Source: DASPKX01 sp035627835
GTDB lineage: Bacteria; Verrucomicrobiota; Verrucomicrobiia; Limisphaerales; SXQI01
DNA: 12,475 nucleotides
Assembly (NCBI GenBank): GCA_035627835.1
Contig: DASPKX010000011.1
Location: 1-12,475 of the forward strand
Direction of reading: 5' to 3'
A model generated the notes under the pieces. It saw only the letters and a program-made list of their open reading frames with translations. It did not search any database and had not been told where the DNA came from. A program made the translations under genes and the position numbers. Below are positions 7,088-12,334 of the stretch, in pieces. Each line of letters opens with the position of its first letter. Position 1 is the stretch's first letter.

Positions 7088-8032
7088 GTGAAGATTTTTT
7101 CTGGAACAGCCAACCGGCCTTTGGCCGAAGCCATCTGCAAGGGCATCGGCCTCGAGCTTGGCAAATGCACGGTCAGCGCGTTCCCAGACGGCGAAACTTT
7201 CGTCAAAATCGAGGAAAACGTCCGCGGGGAGGACGTTTATCTGGTCCAATCCACCAGCCCGCCCACAAACCACAATTTGATGGAGATGTTCATTATGATG
7301 GACGCTCTCCGTCGCTCAAGCGCTTCCCGTATCACCGCCGTCCTGCCGTTCTACGGTTACGCTCGCCAGGATCGCAAAGATCAGCCTCGGGTTCCGATCA
7401 CCGCAAAATTGGTGGCCAATCTCCTTGTGGCCGCAGGCGCCAACCGCGTGCTGACGATGGACTTGCATGCGCAGCAGATCCAAGGGTTTTTCGACATTCC
7501 GGTCGATCACCTTTACGCGGCGCCTGTGATGTATGACTACCTGCGCCGCAAGAGTTTGAAGAACCTTGTGGTTGTCAGCCCCGATGTCGGCGGGCTGAAG
7601 ATGGCCCACGCCTACTCCCAGGTTTTGGAAGCCGGTCTCGCGATTGTCGCCAAACGCCGCAAAAGCGCCACGGAGATTGAATCAATGACCGTCATTGGCG
7701 AAATCCGCGGAAAAACGGTCTTAATGGTGGATGATTTAACGGAGACTGCGGGCACCCTGACGGCCGCCGCCAAGCTCTTGAAGGAAAAAGGGGCCAAGCG
7801 AGTTTTAGCCTGTGTTTCTCACGCAATTCTTAATGATTTAGGCATTGAGCGTTTGCGCAAATCGAATATTGACGAACTAATAACTACTGATACTGTTCTC
7901 CGCCCTGCGATTGAGGGTGTGAATATCACCACGCTTTCCGTGGCGGGTTTGCTGGGCGAAGCCATTAACCGAATTCATAATAATTCTTCGGTCACTTCGC
8001 TCTTCGAGATGAAAGGCGGACGCACCAGTTAA
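7088..8032 (+). CDS. prs: Ribose-phosphate pyrophosphokinase (PRPP synthetase)
   Basis: Transfers pyrophosphate from ATP to ribose-5-phosphate, making PRPP for purine, pyrimidine, histidine, tryptophan and NAD synthesis; cytoplasmic, usually hexameric. Started at GTG 7088 (VKIFSGTANRPLAE, the family N-terminus) it has 314 residues, the normal class I length. An upstream TTG at 6986 would run through the promoter and is rejected. Motifs present: FPDGE at 32-36, YARQDRKDQPR at 91-101, MDLHAQQIQGFFD at 124-136 and SPDVGG at 164-169. Two sites differ from the common form. The flexible catalytic loop reads VAKRRK (187-192) where DKRR is usual. The PRPP-binding loop reads DDLTETAGT (215-223) where DDMIDTAGT is usual, so its third acidic residue is Glu. 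No Shine-Dalgarno is visible. rplY follows after 69 nt, the widespread prs-ctc-pth order. Confidence 0.96.
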   Translation: MKIFSGTANRPLAEAICKGIGLELGKCTVSAFPDGETFVKIEENVRGEDVYLVQSTSPPTNHNLMEMFIMMDALRRSSASRITAVLPFYGYARQDRKDQPRVPITAKLVANLLVAAGANRVLTMDLHAQQIQGFFDIPVDHLYAAPVMYDYLRRKSLKNLVVVSPDVGGLKMAHAYSQVLEAGLAIVAKRRKSATEIESMTVIGEIRGKTVLMVDDLTETAGTLTAAAKLLKEKGAKRVLACVSHAILNDLGIERLRKSNIDELITTDTVLRPAIEGVNITTLSVAGLLGEAINRIHNNSSVTSLFEMKGGRTS

Positions 8033-8038
8033 TTCTGG

Positions 8039-8067
8039 GCGCATGGCAAAACGGTTTTTGCCCGCGC
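8039..8067 (+). other. Hairpin in the prs-rplY gap
   Basis: GGCAAAA, loop CGGT, TTTTGCC (8045-8062) form a perfect 7-pair stem that can be extended by an outer GCGC/GCGC (8039-8042 and 8064-8067). A T-rich tract (8086-8098) lies about 20 nt further on, immediately before the rplY start. The distance is too great for a normal intrinsic terminator. It may be an attenuator, an RNA end-stabilising stem or a ribosomal-protein leader structure; function not shown. Confidence 0.3.
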
Positions 8068-8101
8068 GAGAGCGATCGTCCTGGGTTTTTATTTTTTTAG
8101 C

Positions 8102-8824
8102 ATGAAATCTGTAGCATTGACCGCGTATCCTCGGGCTCTCAACACCCGTGGCGCAATGAATCAGGCCCGCAAAGCTGGCCGTGTCCCCGCTGTGGTGTAC
8201 GGCGGCCAGGCCAAACCCGCCACCCTCGAGCTGCACCTCAAGGATCTCGAGCGCGTGATGCATGGCGCCGCCTCCGAGAACCTGCTCGTTGACCTCGATG
8301 TCGGCGGCAGCAAACGCCTCGCTCTGCTCCAGTCCGTTCAGCACCACGTGCTTAGCGGCAAGCCTCTCCACGTTGATTTTCACGAAGTCAAAGAAGACGA
8401 GAAGGTCACCATCAACGTTCCTGTGGAAAGCACAGGCGAAGCAGCCGGTGTTAAGACGGGCGGCGGCGTTCTCGAGCACGTTGTCTTCAAACTCAAGGTC
8501 CGCGCTCTTCCCAAAGATCTTCCAGAGGTCGTTATTGTGGATGTCTCCGCGCTGGAAATCGGGAAATCGATTCATATCGGCGACATTCCTGCGATCCCAG
8601 GCGTTGAGTTCCTGGGCGACAAGAAGATTCCTGTGTTCTCTGTTGCCGCTCCTGTGACGGAAGCTGCCGAAGCCGCCGCAACTGACGCGGCCGCTGGCGC
8701 TGCTGCCCAGCCGGAAATGATCAAGGAGAAGAAGGACGACGCCAAGGGCGGCGACAAAGCAGCCGCCGCGAAAGGCGGGGACAAGGCTGCCGCAGATAAG
8801 AAGCCTGCGGACAAGAAGAAGTAA
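8102..8824 (+). CDS. rplY: 50S ribosomal protein L25, general stress (CTC/TL5) type with long Ala/Lys tail
   Basis: Binds 5S rRNA in the central protuberance of the large subunit. The 240 residues comprise an N-terminal L25 domain (about 1-95; RKAGRVPAVVYGG at 23-35, HVDFHEV around 89-95), a C-terminal TL5/CTC beta domain (about 96-186; KTGGGVLEHVV, IGDIPAIPGVEFLGD) and a low-complexity tail (about 187-240) of Ala, Lys, Asp and Gly. The two-domain form is the CTC/TL5 type, not the short E. coli form. The tail contains two exact copies of AKGGDKAAA (214-222 and 223-231) and ends DKKPADKKK. A T-rich leader precedes the ATG with no Shine-Dalgarno. It sits between prs and pth, as in many bacteria. 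The basic tail probably adds RNA contacts and is the part most likely to vary between relatives. Confidence 0.95.
   Translation: MKSVALTAYPRALNTRGAMNQARKAGRVPAVVYGGQAKPATLELHLKDLERVMHGAASENLLVDLDVGGSKRLALLQSVQHHVLSGKPLHVDFHEVKEDEKVTINVPVESTGEAAGVKTGGGVLEHVVFKLKVRALPKDLPEVVIVDVSALEIGKSIHIGDIPAIPGVEFLGDKKIPVFSVAAPVTEAAEAAATDAAAGAAAQPEMIKEKKDDAKGGDKAAAAKGGDKAAADKKPADKKK
8741..8794 (+). repeat. 27-bp in-frame tandem repeat in the rplY tail (two copies)
   Basis: Two adjacent 9-codon units, 8741-8767 and 8768-8794, encode identical AKGGDKAAA. Six of the nine codon pairs differ, each only at the third position (for example gcc/gcg, aag/aaa, gca/gct). The protein repeat is exact while the DNA copies have drifted synonymously. 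Confidence 0.85.
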
Positions 8825-8856
8825 TTCGCGCGGCCGCTGGTTAATTGACCGGCAGC

Positions 8857-9441
8857 ATGCACTCGCTCTCTCTTATAGCCGGGTTGGGAAACCCTGGGGC
8901 AGAATATGCTCGAACCCGGCACAATATCGGTTTTTTGCTCGCGGACCTTCTGGCCGAGCGTTGGAAGGTCAACTGGAAAGAGGAACGCAAGTTCCGGGCT
9001 CGCGTGGGCCAGGGCACGTTAGGCGAGCGACGGCTGGTTTTATGCGAGCCGCTGACGTATATGAACGCCAGCGGCGAGGCAGTGGCTTCGGTTCGGGACT
9101 TTTACAAGGTTCCAAACAGCCAACTGCTCGTGCTCGTGGACGATGCTGACCTGCCTTTTGGGGCTTTGCGCCTCCGAGGTGATGGCAGCACAGGCGGGCA
9201 CCATGGGCTGGAGTCGGTGGAATCCCATTTGGGAACCCGGCAGTATGCCCGGCTAAGGTTGGGGATCGGTCGGCGCGACCAGACTGTTCGTGATATTCAC
9301 GACCATGTGCTCGGCCGGTTCAGTGCGGATGAGATGCCGGCATTGACGAAAATTTTGGATCGGGCAGCCAACCAGGTTGAGTGCTGGTTGAACGAAGGCC
9401 TGGCGAAAGCAATGAGCCTCTATAACGGGCTCGCGATTTAA
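8857..9441 (+). CDS. pth: Peptidyl-tRNA hydrolase
   Basis: Cleaves the ester bond of peptidyl-tRNAs that drop off the ribosome, recycling tRNA; an essential cytoplasmic enzyme. The 194 residues match the bacterial Pth family. Present are GLGNPG at 9-14 (Asn12), RHNIG at 21-25 with the catalytic His22, TYMNASG at 67-73 (Asn70), and VDDADLPFG at 94-102 with Asp95. With a steady +2 offset from E. coli numbering these are N10, H20, N68 and D93. The loop that normally reads GGHNG (E. coli N114) reads GGHHG here, so that asparagine is His116. The ATG at 8857 (MHSLSLIAGLGNPG) is preferred to a TTG at 8845. It follows rplY by 32 nt and precedes rpsF by 7 nt, so co-transcription is likely. Function is assigned with confidence despite the substitution. 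Confidence 0.95.
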   Translation: MHSLSLIAGLGNPGAEYARTRHNIGFLLADLLAERWKVNWKEERKFRARVGQGTLGERRLVLCEPLTYMNASGEAVASVRDFYKVPNSQLLVLVDDADLPFGALRLRGDGSTGGHHGLESVESHLGTRQYARLRLGIGRRDQTVRDIHDHVLGRFSADEMPALTKILDRAANQVECWLNEGLAKAMSLYNGLAI

Positions 9442-9448
9442 GAACGAC

Positions 9449-9772
9449 ATGAAAAGATACGAAGGTTTGTTCATCCTGAACACCGCTGGCAAGGAAGAGG
9501 GAATCAAGGAATTGATCGACAAGATCAGCTCCGAGCTTTCCGCCGCCGGCGCGAAAGTTGAAACCGTCCAGAAGATGGATAAGCGCCAGTTCTCCCGCGT
9601 GGCTGACAAGCGCGTCTCGTCTGGTTTCTACGTGAATTTCATTTTCGAGATCGAGACCTCTGGCATGGCCAATCTCCGCAGCCGTTTCGCCTTGAACGAG
9701 GACGTCTTCCGCGTCTCCTTCACCGAAGCTGGCGCGCAGAAGGATTTCTCCGCTGCCCCCGCAGCGGCCTAA
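9449..9772 (+). CDS. rpsF: 30S ribosomal protein S6
   Basis: Platform protein of the small subunit that binds 16S rRNA together with S18. The 107 residues begin MKRYEGLFILNT, the classical S6 start, with the usual VQKMDKRQFSRVADKR region at 40-55 and a short Ala-rich end (DFSAAPAAA). It starts 7 nt after the pth stop and is followed by ssb after 21 nt, as in the widespread rpsF-ssb-rpsR-rplI operon. Its binding partner gene rpsR is not present here. No Shine-Dalgarno is obvious. Confidence 0.95.
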   Translation: MKRYEGLFILNTAGKEEGIKELIDKISSELSAAGAKVETVQKMDKRQFSRVADKRVSSGFYVNFIFEIETSGMANLRSRFALNEDVFRVSFTEAGAQKDFSAAPAAA

Positions 9773-9793
9773 TCGCAGGAAACCCTCCTCACC

Positions 9794-10294
9794 ATGCGCG
9801 GCTACAATAAAGTCATTTTGATGGGCAACCTCACAAGGGACCCTGAGCTGCGCTATACCCCAAAAGGCACAGCCGTCGCCAAGATCGGCCTGGCTGTGAA
9901 CCGCACCTGGCGAGACGCCGAAACGAACGAGATGAAGGAGGAAGTGACCTTCGTCGATGTCTCAGCTTTTGGCCGCCAGGCCGAAACCATCGGTCAGTAC
10001 CTCCGCAAAGGTCGTCCCCTCATGGTGGAGGGCCGCCTGAAGCTCGACACCTGGGAAGATAAGAACACCCACGAAAAGAAGAGCAAACTCGGTGTGGTTC
10101 TCGAGAGCTTCCAATTCCTGGACTCCGGCTCCCGCGGTGAAGGCGGAGACGGTGAGGGCGGCGCCGCTCCCGCTCGTTCTGCTGCGAGCGCCCCTTTCAG
10201 GCGCGCCGCTCCCGCTCAACCCGCTGCGCAGGGCTTCAGCTCCAACGCTGAGCCTGATGTCATCCCCCCCGAGGATGACGATGTTCCATTTTAA
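9794..10294 (+). CDS. ssb: Single-stranded DNA-binding protein
   Basis: Coats single-stranded DNA in replication, repair and recombination and recruits partner proteins through its C-terminal tip. The 166 residues have an OB fold (about 1-112) with GYNKVILMGNLTRDPELRYT at 3-22, FVDVSAFGRQAE at 53-64 and LRKGRPLMVEGRLK around 70-83. A flexible Gly/Ala/Pro/Arg linker (about 113-155) leads to the acidic partner-binding tip EDDDVPF at 160-166. This is a normal bacterial SSB layout. It sits between rpsF (21 nt before) and rplI (27 nt after), where rpsR would usually separate it from rplI. Confidence 0.96.
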   Translation: MRGYNKVILMGNLTRDPELRYTPKGTAVAKIGLAVNRTWRDAETNEMKEEVTFVDVSAFGRQAETIGQYLRKGRPLMVEGRLKLDTWEDKNTHEKKSKLGVVLESFQFLDSGSRGEGGDGEGGAAPARSAASAPFRRAAPAQPAAQGFSSNAEPDVIPPEDDDVPF

Positions 10295-10309
10295 GTAACT
10301 TTTACCCGT

Positions 10310-10314
10310 AAGGA
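10310..10314 (+). promoter_or_regulatory. Shine-Dalgarno site of rplI
   Basis: AAGGA with a 7-nt spacer to the ATG at 10322. It is the clearest ribosome binding site in the window; most genes here have none that I can recognise. Confidence 0.7.
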
Positions 10315-10321
10315 TTTTGTC

Positions 10322-10897
10322 ATGCCAAAGACCGAAGTAATTCTCGTTGAAAATGTGGTTGGCCTGGGCGCCGAATCGGACCAGGTCAAAGTGGCGACTG
10401 GATACGCCCGCAACTACCTCATCCCCCATGGCCTTGCCATTCCTCTGACCGGCGCCAATAAGAAGCGCCTCGAGGCTCTCCAACGCCGTCGCGCTGAGCG
10501 CGAAGCGCATGAGCTGAACACGATGACTGAGCTGGCCAAGGGCCTCACCAAGCTCACCTTGACCATCACCGTCAAGACTGGCGAAGACGGCAAGATGTTC
10601 GGCTCTGTCACCGCGGGCACTATCGCCGACGAGCTGCACAAGCAATATGAGGCAGCCCTCGACAAGAAGAAGATTCACCTCAAAGAGCCAATCAAGGCTG
10701 TGGGTGATTACGAAGTCGAGCTGAAGCTCCACGCTGACGTCCCCGCGACCTTGAAGGTCAAGGTCGTTAGCTCCACCCCTCCCCCAGCCCCGGCTCCTGC
10801 CGCCGCTGCGGACGCAGGCAAGGATGCTGGCAAAGACCGTGGTGGCCGCCCCGATCGCGGTGGCGAACGCCGCCCACGCAAGACCGAAAAGGCCTAA
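10322..10897 (+). CDS. rplI: 50S ribosomal protein L9 with a Pro/Ala and Arg/Gly-rich C-terminal extension
   Basis: Binds 23S rRNA near the L1 stalk and reaches across neighbouring ribosomes, helping keep frame. The core (1-149) has the N-terminal L9 motif VENVVGLGAESDQVKVATGYARNYLIP (about 9-35, the RNA-binding GLG and GYARNYL residues), a long connecting helix (about 45-75) and the C-terminal domain (about 76-149; KMFGSVT at 91-97). The family usually stops near 148-150. Here about 42 extra residues follow: TPPPAPAPAAAADAG, DAGK repeated, and DRGG repeated, ending RRPRKTEKA, a proline hinge plus basic RGG-like tail. It ends the plus-strand block, with an intrinsic terminator about 30 nt after the stop. 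Confidence 0.95.
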   Translation: MPKTEVILVENVVGLGAESDQVKVATGYARNYLIPHGLAIPLTGANKKRLEALQRRRAEREAHELNTMTELAKGLTKLTLTITVKTGEDGKMFGSVTAGTIADELHKQYEAALDKKKIHLKEPIKAVGDYEVELKLHADVPATLKVKVVSSTPPPAPAPAAAADAGKDAGKDRGGRPDRGGERRPRKTEKA

Positions 10898-10927
10898 AGC
10901 CTTCTCGACGCTCATTGCTCATTTTCC

Positions 10928-10958
10928 AAAGGACGGGCCTAAAAGCCCGTCCTTTTTT
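10928..10958 (+). terminator. Rho-independent terminator after rplI
   Basis: GGACGGGC (10931-10938), loop CTAAAA, GCCCGTCC (10945-10952), then six T residues (10953-10958); upstream AAA can extend the pairing into the T-run. It has the classical shape for ending the prs-to-rplI transcription block. Confidence 0.93.
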
Positions 10959-11036
10959 ATTCAGGTGGCCGCTGGCGTGAGACGCTGTGTGGAAACTCGA
11001 AACCTCCTTCCTGAGTCATCGTAAAAGAGAGAGAAA

Positions 11037-11052
11037 TCCCGATCCGTCGGGA
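11037..11052. repeat. Small palindrome upstream of the repeat array
   Basis: TCCCGA, loop TCCG, TCGGGA: a perfect 6-pair stem just before the first long repeat copy. It may be an outlying member of the palindrome-rich region. No gene is nearby apart from the upstream rplI. Confidence 0.35.
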
Positions 11053-11060
11053 CGCAATCC

Positions 11061-11340
11061 CTGTCCCGCCGTAGCCTTGGCGAAGGACCTCCTTCTCCGG
11101 CCTTTCCAAAACGGGTCCAGCGTCACGCTGGCTTTGTGTTCTTTGTGATCTTTTGTGGCAATCGAATGCAGCCCTTGCGTGCGTGCCCGTCTCTTACTCT
11201 GTCTCTCCGCGTCTCAGCGGGAAATTTCGGGAATGGGATTCAACGTCACATACGGGTGGGCGTCACAAACTGATGCACCGTCGCGTTCCTGGGCCTTCCG
11301 CTGTTGAGCCCTTCGCGAAATCCCGATGTGTCGACGGTAG
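11061..11340. repeat. Intergenic repeat unit, copy A (degenerate)
   Basis: First of two related non-coding units. It begins CTGTCCCGCCGTAGCCTTGG and ends CGATGTGTCGACGGTAG. It shares with copy B a perfectly identical 43-nt block (11100-11142 against 11436-11478), a 25-nt block around TCAGCGGGAAATTTCGGGAA, and a matching end (TTCCGCTGTTGA, CCCTTCGCGAAA). Copy A is shorter (280 against 337 bp) because its middle is shortened; the two inner hairpins of copy B are reduced here to degenerate traces such as AACGTCAC and GGCGTCAC at about 11240-11266. Reading frames across it carry no recognisable domain. Confidence 0.8.
11117..11131. repeat. GTCA-loop hairpin, variant CC/GG (copy A)
   Basis: CCAGCG-TCA-CGCTGG preceded by ACGGGT. 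Six-pair stem with a 3-nt loop. Outer pairs are C-G and C-G. Confidence 0.75.
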
Positions 11341-11359
11341 GCCCGGCCACCGACCGGGC
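11341..11359. repeat. Palindrome between the two repeat copies
   Basis: GCCCGG, 7-nt loop CCACCGA, CCGGGC. A perfect 6-pair stem in the 47-nt spacer between copies A and B. No equivalent follows copy B, whose flank is the IS110 remnant instead. Confidence 0.4.
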
Positions 11360-11452
11360 GTTCTGTTCGTTCTGTTTTGTGGCTATGCTGTCCCGCCGTA
11401 GCCTTGGCGAAGGCGGATGGGGATCTCCTTCTCCCGCCTTTCCAAAACGGGT

Positions 11453-11467
11453 CCAGCGTCACGCTGG
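11453..11467. repeat. GTCA-loop hairpin, variant CC/GG (copy B, first)
   Basis: CCAGCG-TCA-CGCTGG preceded by ACGGGT, identical to the copy A hairpin and inside the 43-nt block shared by the two units. Confidence 0.75.
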
Positions 11468-11576
11468 CTTTGTGTTCTCTGCGCTCTTTTGTGGCGATCC
11501 AATCCAGTCCTTCTCTGCGTGCCCGTCTCTTGCTCCGCGGCCTCGGCGTCTCAGCGGGAAATTTCGGGAAACGGGT

Positions 11577-11591
11577 GCAGCGTCACGCTGC
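11577..11591. repeat. GTCA-loop hairpin, variant GC/GC (copy B, second)
   Basis: GCAGCG-TCA-CGCTGC preceded by ACGGGT. The outermost pair has flipped from C-G to G-C on both arms, so pairing is kept. Confidence 0.75.
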
Positions 11592-11637
11592 CGCCGCCCG
11601 CGCAGGGCGTTGGTGGATGGCCTCATCTACAATGGGT

Positions 11638-11652
11638 CGAGCGTCACGCTCG
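11638..11652. repeat. GTCA-loop hairpin, variant CG/CG (copy B, third)
   Basis: CGAGCG-TCA-CGCTCG preceded by ATGGGT. The second pair has flipped from C-G to G-C on both arms, again preserving the stem. Confidence 0.75.
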
Positions 11653-11737
11653 TCGGATGCACCGTCACGTTCTTGCGCCTTCCGCTGTTGATCCCTTCGC
11701 GAAACCCCGATGTGTCGATGGTAGATTGCATGAAGAG

Positions 11738-11776
11738 CTGGCAGGCGCCACCTCACTCGAGGTAAGCACCTGCCAG
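11738..11776. repeat. Long imperfect inverted repeat immediately before the transposase remnant
   Basis: Arm 1 CTGGCAGGCGCCACCTC and arm 2 GAGGTAAGCACCTGCCAG flank a 4-nt loop ACTC. The outer 8 pairs and inner 5 pairs are perfect, with a mismatched middle. The structure ends one base before the transposase ATG at 11778. It may be the subterminal end structure or non-coding guide (bridge) RNA region of an IS110 element, which in that family lies in the non-coding flank of the transposase gene. It could also be one more palindrome of the neighbouring array. Confidence 0.55.
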
Positions 11777-11777
11777 A

Positions 11778-12240
11778 ATGCATACTAACAAACCACATTC
11801 TCGTTCCACCGACGCCCTTGGCAAGTCAGATGTCATCAAAATTGGCATCGACGTTCACGCCGCCTTCATCGTTGCCGCTCACCAGACTGACGGCTCCAAA
11901 GCCCCGCCGCCGCGGAAGTTCTCTCACCCCGCCTTCCTGGAGTGGGTCAAGCGCCAAACGGCTCCGCGCGCGAGGTGGTGGCCTGCTACGAGGCTGGGGC
12001 GACTGGGTTCCACCTCCATCGCCAACTCACGGAGCTTGGCGTGCGCAACCACGTGATCTGCCCCACCGCTTTGGACACCCGCGGCAAAGGGGTCAACACG
12101 GACAAGACCGACGCCGTTGAGCTGCAAAGCCGTTTGGGTCGTTATCTTGCCGGCAACATTAAAGCCATCTCCCTGGTCCGTGTTCCCACTCTGGACGAGG
12201 AGCAACGGCGCGTCGACATTCCTGTCCGCCAGCGGAAAGG
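11778..12240 (+). pseudogene. IS110-family transposase remnant (frameshifted and C-terminally truncated)
   Basis: Encodes the N-terminal RuvC-like DEDD domain of an IS110-family recombinase. The first frame (11778 to about 11966) reads IKIGIDVHAAFIVAAHQTDG ... FLEWVKRQTAP, with the first catalytic Asp in GIDVH (residue 25). The homology then jumps to another frame, consistent with loss of one base in a CG run near 11964-11971. It continues EVVACYEAGATGFHLHRQL (catalytic Glu), HVICPTALDTRGKG and NTDKTDAVEL (two catalytic Asp), to about LDEEQRR (12213) and perhaps VRQRKG (12240). The C-terminal Transposase_20 domain with the catalytic Ser is missing, since intact proteins have about 330-400 residues. 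The element is therefore a dead relic unless the shift is an assembly error, and even then it is truncated. It lies directly beside a palindromic repeat array, a setting that several IS110 members are known to target. The right boundary is uncertain. Confidence 0.85.
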
Positions 12241-12334
12241 CATACTCCCCGCGCAGCAGTTCTCAGCGAGAGCCTCTCTATTCCAATTGCAAACCCCAAC
12301 GCCAACTCCCCAAGCTTCGACCGCAAATTTGCAC

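Larger units (their letters stand above)
11388..11724. repeat. Intergenic repeat unit, copy B (fuller)
   Basis: Second copy of the unit, 337 bp, beginning CTGTCCCGCCGTAGCCTTGG and ending CGATGTGTCGATGGTAG. Its first 30 nt include CCGCC ... GGCGG with an inner GCC-TT-GGC, another imperfect palindrome. It holds three intact copies of the GTCA-loop hairpin at 11453, 11577 and 11638. Short open frames crossing it in all directions look like by-products of GC-rich repeats, without ribosome binding sites or domain features. The unit stops 54 nt before the transposase remnant starts. Confidence 0.8.

Noticed and set aside
7877..8575. A 232-codon minus-strand open frame over the prs end and rplY
   Set aside because: Antisense shadow of two well-identified genes, with no recognisable protein features.
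9962..10915. A 317-codon open frame on the minus strand covering ssb and rplI
   Set aside because: It is antisense to two certain genes with strongly biased codons, which keep the opposite frame open. The translation shows no domain and crosses the intrinsic terminator region.
11061..11724. Possible CRISPR array
   Set aside because: The repeated hairpins are only 15-19 nt, unevenly spaced (about 336, 124 and 61 nt) and embedded in larger duplicated units, with no regular spacers and no cas genes.
11153..11798. Several open frames of 70-153 codons in the repeat region on both strands
   Set aside because: They follow the repeat units rather than codon usage, overlap one another in many frames, lack ribosome binding sites and show repeat-derived strings such as AFAKATAG and QRHA. 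They are not real genes as far as I can see.
11942..11980. Programmed -1 frameshift in the IS110 transposase
   Set aside because: There is no slippery heptamer at the shift, IS110 transposases are normally encoded in one frame, and the gene is also truncated, so decay is the simpler reading.
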